From Pollenia angustigena (lineage: Eukaryota; Arthropoda; Insecta; Diptera; Polleniidae): a DNA stretch of 64,000 nt. The stretch spans positions 147,558,511 through 147,622,510 of the forward strand of contig OV884059.1 of the NCBI GenBank assembly GCA_930367215.1, in the 5' to 3' direction. The translations under genes were made by a program, and so were the position numbers. The notes under the pieces were generated by a model. That model worked only from the letters and a program-made list of their open reading frames with translations. It was not told the DNA's origin and did not search any database. Positions 57,328 to 64,000 of this stretch are shown piece after piece; positions within the stretch are counted from its first letter, which is position 1, and each line of letters opens with the position of its first letter.

Positions 57328-57490
57328 GCCTTGTTCTGTAAATCAGTTCGATTGGAAATTGTGCGGTTTTAGAAAATAAATGTGGGTAATAGCAACATTT
57401 TGTAATCTTATGTTAATTTTATTTATTATTTAAAGAGAAAAATATCGTATACCATTATTAATTACAAATCGACTTGATTTTAGAACAGGA
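57328..57490. mobile_element. 163-bp MITE, CCTTGTTCTGTAAATC ends
   Basis: Left CCTTGTTCTGTAAATCAG, right GATTTTAGAACAGG, followed inwards by inverted TTCGATT/AATCGAC. The ends resemble those of the 8017-8249 element. Confidence 0.65.
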
Positions 57491-59178
57491 ACAAAAATAG
57501 GCGTTTGAAAAATATAAAAACATTTTTTGTAATAGGTTTAGAAATTAAAAGAAGTTCATCTGTTAATACGACCATTATGAGTTTTTACTAATAATTACTT
57601 CCAATGCAGCGACCATCTGAAAAGACAAATATTATAACATTATTTAATGGTTAAAAATTAGAAAATGTTTAATAAATCTTACTTTCTGTAATATAAATTA
57701 TTTGTTCCATACTTTGCAATAAGTATTCGCATTCCTTCATTTAATTTTAAATTGTTCTTATAGTAGTCCAAAACCACTCGTCCTTGAGATGATGACTTCA
57801 ATATTTTTTTTTTTGACATTGACACCGGCATTTAATTTTCTGTATCTTGATTTGATATATTTATATTGGTATCTAAACTGGAACAAGTTGTTGAGGGATA
57901 TGTACCTTTATCAGTCTGTTGCCAAGATATTAAACGGGCTTCCTTCCAACTTTACTAGAATTCTTATTTCATGTTCCATTTTTTGCCAAGATGCTTTAGA
58001 GAGGAGTCATTACCTTTAAAGCATTATATCTATCACCTGCAAGGTTATACATTCATACATATAAATGTTAAAATAAACTAAAATTTTAGGAGTAAAAGTA
58101 CAAAGTAAATTACCATAAAAGGCAGGAAATAGACTTCCGAAATGCCTCTTGTTTAAGATTTCCTTAACGTAGTCGATTTAATTATGTGTCATCCAGACCT
58201 CTTCACATGAATCAACATTTTCGCTATTTTATTTATTTTCAAATGAAAAATTTAGGTTCCAATTAATGGATAATTATATACTTTTATATCTTTATTTTTT
58301 AAAAACTACTTTGTTTTTTTTTTATATTTATTGTTGGGTAGATATATTTCTTTTTATTTATTTGTATTAATTTTTATTTGTTTATTTTATATAGTCTTCA
58401 AAAACACAATAAATTTGTAAACTACACGATAGTAATTGATATTAACAACAATCAAAAAATAAATGTATCCTATTAGCAAATTTTTATTAAAATAAATAAA
58501 TTTCTTCAAACCTACATAATTTTAGTACGTTTGTATAAATTTATTCAGAACTATGAAATTTTTTCAATTAGGCTAACATAGTACTGTTTTTTTAATAAAG
58601 ATTTATCATTTCTACGTTTTTGTCTTCAATATGAATAAATTTATTTATATTAAAGAATTTTATTCCATTCGACTAAAAATTAATTATTAAAGCTTAATAA
58701 TTTTCTTCAATTCAACATGCCATTAATACGTTTTAAAATATATGTACATATACACATATAAGTATGTATGCACAAATATATTACCAGAAAAAGCTCTTGT
58801 TCTTCTCCAACTAAACTTAACAAAATATTGTCAAGTTAACAGAGAAATTATTCAATTTAACATCCTTGAAGGTTGTTTATTTGAATAAATGTTTCTGTTG
58901 TTTCTACTAAAGTCGATTACGAAAACTTACTACCCATTTAACAATATATATATAAATATGACAAAATTTTTGGGTATATTTTAAGAAATTTTATTCAAAC
59001 CAACATGTTAATCTAAAATTAATTTTTTACTAAAAGTTAATGTTAATTTAACTAAAAAATTTTCAATTAGAAGAATTTTTATGTATATTTGAATAAAACC
59101 CCTGCGAATTCAACTATTTTTTCTTTGATAAATTACGAACCATTTTATTCATTATTACCTACGAGATTTTTTTCTGTG
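57491..59178. other. No gene seen
   Basis: AT-rich presumed intron. A 76-codon frame at 57789 has no domain and low-complexity composition. Confidence 0.4.
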
Positions 59179-61662
59179 TATGACTTATGTATATTTAGGA
59201 AAATATTAGTTTTACATAAAAATCGTTTTCTAAGAAGTTGTTGTTGGTAAAGTTTCCAACAACTTTTGCCTTCACAAGTTTTCTCTAAAACTCATATTGA
59301 ACAAAACCTAATTAAAATAAAAAGTAAACAGCAGCATTGATGCGAATTTTTTCTTTAGAACTGTTTTTTTTACACACGTCAATTCAGCTTTAATATTTGT
59401 GTTTGTGTGCATACGCTTAAAAAAAATAGTCAAACGCATATAATTTGTTTCTAACGTATCACGGTTGATAAAGTTGGTGCAATTGTACTTTTTTGATACA
59501 ATTCAAAGCCAAAAAGTACGGTTGTACCACCGTTCTATTTGGTACTATTTCCAAATTTGGTACTATTTCCAAATTTTTCAAACCTAAATATTTATAATTG
59601 ATATAAAATGGCAACTCGTATTTACTGTCAAATGAATATAAACTGATTTCAGTCTTTGGTGCAAATGGTTTTGCCAAAGTGCAAATGCAGAATTTCGTAG
59701 CGTTTTTATGAAATCTGAAATAAACTCTGTGTATGTTGTTGTTGGATTTAACAAAACAGCTATGATATTTTGCATTTGCTCTTTGCAAGACCATTTGCAC
59801 CAAACACTAAACTTCGCTATTGTGAATAGATTTTCGCACTTGATCATTGCATATGCCACATTCTAAATCAAGTATCAGCGGCAGCATATAAGGCTTCATG
59901 GCAAAATATTATAAAAACAAAGGAACGAAAAAGACCGTATGTACCAATGGTTTCAAGTGTAACCGAAACAAAAGTCTTTTGCTTTTATAAAAAAAAAATA
60001 TTTATTACTATTGGGGTCGAAAAAGTACGATTGTAGAAGTTCGTAAGTACGATATTGGTTTTCTGTAACATACCTGCACGCTTTCTTTATTCTTTAAGGG
60101 GGCTCTCAAATAAAATTGTCAACACAGACTAGAAATATATTGAAGAAAAAGCCCCAGCACTGCCAAGGAATCGCCCCAAGGGGGATTAAATATATGACGG
60201 ACCTTCATTAGTTTTTTGTGCTTAACATTTTCTTAAAACATAATTGCCATACAAATATGCTGGTTTAATATAATTTTTAAATTTGGCCACTGCAGCGTCA
60301 AGATTGCCCTTAGTTGGGTCAAAAGTATGACCAACCTCACATAATTTGTTTTATCCCCATTGCCAAAAAAATTTGGTTTCTAAAACGACTACGTATGTTA
60401 GAAAACCCTATAACAATGGTTAAAGGTAATATTATTGTGGAATTTCATTTTTTTTTTAGTTTATTTTATAAACTAAACCGTTTTTGAGTTACGCTGTGCA
60501 ACCTCCTCCGTTTTCGAAATTTTGAAAACAAGAGCTTACCTAAAAAACGGTTAGCACCACTGAATTCAGCGTACCCGAATTAGGGTAAAACGCCAGGTCC
60601 CCGGCTGGTCGGTTTTTTTTTTTAAATAAATATTAAAAATGTTTTTCAACAAAACTAATTCATAGAAAATGCGTTTCTTTAATGAATTAAAAATTAGATT
60701 ATTTAGTGGCTTATTCGATATTTTAAGTTTATTTTGTTTAATAAGAAATAAAGAAAAACTTGTGAACAAATTTTCTACAAAATTAATATTTTCTAAGGTA
60801 TTAAACATAAAAGTCAGATTTCATGTAAATTATAACTTTTCTCAAACTTTGGTGGGCTTGAGGGACGGCTTAGCCTTCGCCGATCGTCCTAAAAATTTTT
60901 GAGTTGTTTTTTATCAATACCCACCAAATTGGCCAGTGAGACCTAAATAAATCCAACTTTTGATTTTAACGGCCACCCTAGGGTACCACCGAATTTAGAT
61001 CAATTGCGAAAATCTATTCACAATAGCGAAGTTTAGTGTTTGGTGCAAATGGTCTTGCAAAGAGCAAATGCAAAATATCATAGCTGTTTTGTTAAATCCA
61101 ACAACAACATACACAGAGTTTATTTCAGATTTCATAAAAACGCTACGAAATTCTGCATTTGCACTTTGGCAAAACCATTTGCACCAAAGACTGAAATCAG
61201 TTTATATTCATTTGACAGTAAATACGAGTTGCCATTTTATATAAATTATAAATATTTAGGTTTGAAAAATTTGGAAATAGTACCAAATTTGGATATAGTA
61301 CCAAATAGTACGGTGGTACAACCGTACTTTTTGGCTTTGAATTGTATCAAAAAAGTACAATTGCACCAACTTTATCAACCGCGATACGTTAGAAACAAAT
61401 TATATGCGTTTGACTATTTTTTTTAAGCGAATGCACACAAACACAAATGTTAAAGCTGAATTGACGTGTGTAAGAAAAAAACAGTTCTAAAGAAAAAATT
61501 CGCATCAATGCTGCTGTTTACTTTTTATTTTAATTAGGTTTTGTTCAATATGAGTTTTAGAGAAAACTTGTTAAGGCAAAAGTTGTTGGAAACTTTACTA
61601 ACAACCACTTTTTAGAAAACGATTTTTATGTAAAATTAACATTTTCCTAAATATAAGTCATA
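59179..61662. repeat. Inverted duplication with ~665-bp arms
   Basis: 59179-59845 and 60999-61662 are highly similar inverted copies around a ~1,150-bp spacer. Each arm encodes a matching 114-128-codon frame (59459-59803 minus; 61040-61426 plus), but these are simply copies. Part of the arm also occurs at 1229-1560. The spacer holds FADRPKNF unit copy 2 at 60838-60902, and copy 3 lies just outside the right arm. This is either a foldback element or a duplicated pair of one older element. Confidence 0.85.
60838..60902 (+). repeat. FADRPKNF repeat unit, copy 2
   Basis: TTTCTCAAACTTTGGTGGGC followed by the TTAGCCTTCGCCGATCGTCC block. It translates as FSQTLVGLRDGLAFADRPKN, so most differences from copy 1 are conservative. 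Confidence 0.7.
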
Positions 61663-61686
61663 CAAGTCAGACTTTACGATTTTTCT

Positions 61687-61810
61687 CAAACTTTGGCGGG
61701 CTTGAGGGACGGCTTAGCCTTCGCCGATCGTCCTAAAAATTTTTTGGAGTTGTTGTTTTATCAATACCCACCAAATTGGCGAGTGAGACCTAAATAAATC
61801 CAACTTTTGA
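61687..61810 (+). repeat. FADRPKNF repeat unit, copy 3
   Basis: Same block with GGCGGGCTTGAGGGACGGC. The following sequence (CCCACCAAATTGG, then GAGTGAGACCTAAATAAATC) also matches the region after copy 2 (60920-60975), so the repeated unit is at least 120 bp. Confidence 0.75.
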
Positions 61811-62298
61811 TTTTAACGGTCACCCTAATGTACATCGATTTTATTACGATTACTAAATATGTTGTCAACGCTAAAAGTGCGACGTTTTGTAAAATTTCCA
61901 AATTGCTTGGATGTCTAACTCTAACCTTTTTTTATCACTTTTTTTTATTTATTTATTTATATATATGCAACAAGATAGTAGGTATATCTTATAAATTACA
62001 GTACATATTAGAATCAGAACTGTTAAATAACTTTTTTTATCATTTGAAATCTTAAAATCATTACATCATTAAAATTGTAGCCCAAATAGCAATTCTCATC
62101 TCATCAATCATCCTCTATATAGCCGAAGTTTTAAAAAATGTCGGAAAAAATAAAAATTGGAAAAAGCACTAAAGGCCCTTACGAAAAATTGAAAAAGCTT
62201 TTTCTTAGTTTGGCACTATATGGATACAATTTTTGCGTTTTGAGGCATCAAAAAGCACCATAAGTAGTGCCAAAAGCACTAAGTTGGCATCACTGGAC
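61811..62298. other. No gene; possible transposon end
   Basis: AT-rich, ending with GCACTAAGTTGGCATCACTG at about 62279-62297. This resembles a right transposon terminus (complement CAGTGATGCCAAC) abutting the Gypsy remnant. Its left partner was not found. Confidence 0.45.
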
Positions 62299-63990
62299 AC
62301 CAGGTATAGAAAAAGTCAACGCTATACGAAATTTTAAACGGCCAACTAATTTAACGGAAATCGGACGATTCTTGGGCTTAAAGGGGTTTTTGCGCAAGTT
62401 TGTCGAAAACTACTCAATAATTTCCAAGCCTCTAACTGGTCTTTTAAAGAAGGACCAACAGTTTTTATGGGAAGAAGCTCAACAAAAATCTTTCGAAAAT
62501 TCAATCAAAACTTTGAAAAGTCAGTCAGTTTTGGTTCTTTATGATGTTAATGCCTATCATCAGGTACACACTGATGGCAGTTCTATTGGTTTCGCCGGCA
62601 GTCGAATGATGACCGGTATTTTACTATAGCAGGCATTGCTCCCCAACGAAAGCTAAGTATCATAGTTACGAATTAGAAATTTCAGCGGTGGTGGAGTTAC
62701 TGGAGCGTTTTACGACTATGTTTTCGGAAAACATTTCCAAGTGATAACCGATTGCTCTGTTAATCCCGAGGTAATCCCGAAGGTTGCAATGGTGATTTTA
62801 AAAATTATGGACTATGATTGTGAAATATTGCATAGACAAGGTTCACGAATGTCACATATCGATACTATTAGTCGTGCTCCGTATTTACAACGGATCGTAT
62901 TATGAAGGTAACAGCAAATCAATATGACTGGTTACCATGCAGTTGCAGGACCATGCACTGAAAGAAATTGTTTCTGTTTTAAAAAATGAAAACAACTCAC
63001 CACAGTTGGTACAAATAAATCTGATTATGAGTTGTTTAATGGTCGTTTCATGATGACATGGTTCACTTTGGTTTAGAGAAAACTATTCAACGCGTAAAAC
63101 AATATACTATTTGTATGGAGTGTTATTACAATAAGGCAAAAGGAGGTACAACTGAAAGATGTTTGTATACCAGCGATTCTGAACCAATTCCATTCCGTTA
63201 GATATACATTAACCATTAAAGTTCCGTTTGTTCGCAGTAAAAAAGGAAACTGCGTTTTGGCAATATCTGACGCTTTCAGCAAATATCTTATTGTTAAACC
63301 CGTAAGGACAACGAAAACTCAACCGGTAATAAATATATTAAACGAAGTCACGAGTTATTTAGGTTTTCCGAAGCTGATTGTCAGCGATAGAGGAACCGCG
63401 TTTTCTTCTAAAATATTTGAGCAATATTGTCAACAACACGTTCAACGCGTTAGTAACACGGGAACTTAAAGATTTGGATCTCACGCTTAGAGAGCTGGTC
63501 TGTTAATTCGTAGAAAAAAATGCTTCAGGTTTCACCCCAAATGAACTAGTTTTTGAATTTAAATTAATTCATGTAATCGAAAATCGAATAGTAGCTGCTA
63601 TCCACGATGATGTTGCAGATCAGGATAATGTCCTGGCTCAAACAGACGAAAAACATATTGCTGCCTCTGTTAATACAACCAAAGAAAAAGAAACATGGAA
63701 ACTGCGTTTTAATGAAAAGCACGATAGCCATACGAGTATAATGAAGGAGATTTAGACTTGCTCGAAAACAACGAAGCACCAGCCACTGGCGTGTCACGTA
63801 TGTAAGCTTGAGCCGAAGTATAGAGGCCCCTAGATCGTTACCAAAAGTCTTGGTAAAAATAGGTTCCTAATCGAGAACATTCCTGGTATATAAATTACCA
63901 CACGAAAATTCTGTTCAGTCTACGCATCCGATAAAATGAAGTCATGGTGTTAAAGTTCTATTATCCTCGATGAAGAAGAATGGATCGAGG
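62299..63990 (+). pseudogene. pol: Ty3/Gypsy pol remnant (RT end, RNase H, integrase)
   Basis: Starts in the RT connection: IRNFKRPTNLTEIGRFLGLK and FVENYSIISKPLTGLLKK. RNase H shows QVHTDGSSIGFAG (first catalytic Asp), then after a frame loss SYELEISAVVELLERF. Integrase has HFGLEKTIQRVKQYTICMEC (zinc-binding region), AISDAFSKYLIVKPV (first Asp) and LIVSDRGTAFSSKIFEQYC (second Asp); the catalytic Glu region is not found. Past 63470 the C-terminal domain is only partly readable (ASGFTPNELVFE, KYRGP and VTKSLGKNRFLIENI). Several frameshifts and stops; no LTR seen. It continues to the window end. Confidence 0.9.
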
Positions 63991-64000
63991 ACGAGCCATA

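Noticed and set aside
62267..62629. Intact 120-codon gene
   Set aside because: It is only the RT-connection and start of RNase H of a decayed Gypsy pol; the upstream RT core and downstream frame are lost.

Overview
This window looks like a piece of a higher-fly (brachyceran, probably calyptrate) genome. It is very AT-rich and almost free of genes. The only host coding sequence I can support is one exon on the minus strand (35009-36337). It carries the PAS-B/PAC part and the C-terminal tail of a bHLH-PAS juvenile hormone receptor of the Methoprene-tolerant/Germ cell-expressed type. Its upstream exons are not visible, so 36.3-64 kb (5' of this exon in transcript orientation) is probably intron. 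The area below 35 kb is 3' UTR and downstream flank. Nearly everything else is transposable elements, many inserted into one another.

Layout: 0-12 kb holds small inverted-repeat elements (MITE-like) in AT-rich DNA, including a partial copy of a hAT-like element whose full copy is at 53.5-55.0 kb. 12.5-16.5 kb is a dead Tc1-type transposase gene split by a 3,054-bp element (12766-15819, 8-bp target duplication GTTTAAGG). That element is almost entirely a giant palindrome with two 1.39-kb arms, and each arm carries a tRNA-like A-box/B-box module. 17.8-18.96 kb is a decaying 152-bp tandem repeat. 19.1-28.7 kb is a Bel/Pao LTR retrotransposon with two similar LTRs, a 2.4-kb leader, a truncated gag, a pol with one nonsense codon and one 1-base frameshift, and a third ORF with zinc knuckles downstream of integrase behind a good splice-acceptor-like sequence. 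It lies against the 3' part of a non-LTR reverse transcriptase gene.

30-34 kb has a hAT-like element with target duplication ATAGGTAT, a Gypsy integrase scrap, and a five-unit long-short-long-short-long tandem array with Helitron-like ends. 37.4-40.3 kb holds a fly interspersed repeat, a hAT-like element (duplication AACTAAGC) and a large inverted-repeat element made of TCTAATCAAA-type motifs. 43.2-45.2 kb is a four-level nest of elements. 50-53.2 kb is a 3.2-kb hAT element (duplication ATATATAG) with a C-terminal transposase fragment; it was invaded by a foldback element and by a MITE family that also inserted into itself, which fixes the TA target. 59.2-61.7 kb is an inverted duplication. 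62.3-64 kb is a decayed Gypsy pol.

There is no operon-like cooperation between genes. Functional links exist only inside the Bel/Pao element (gag, protease/RT/RNase H/integrase, accessory nucleic-acid-binding ORF, LTR signals). All identifications rest on motif reading by eye; no database search was run.
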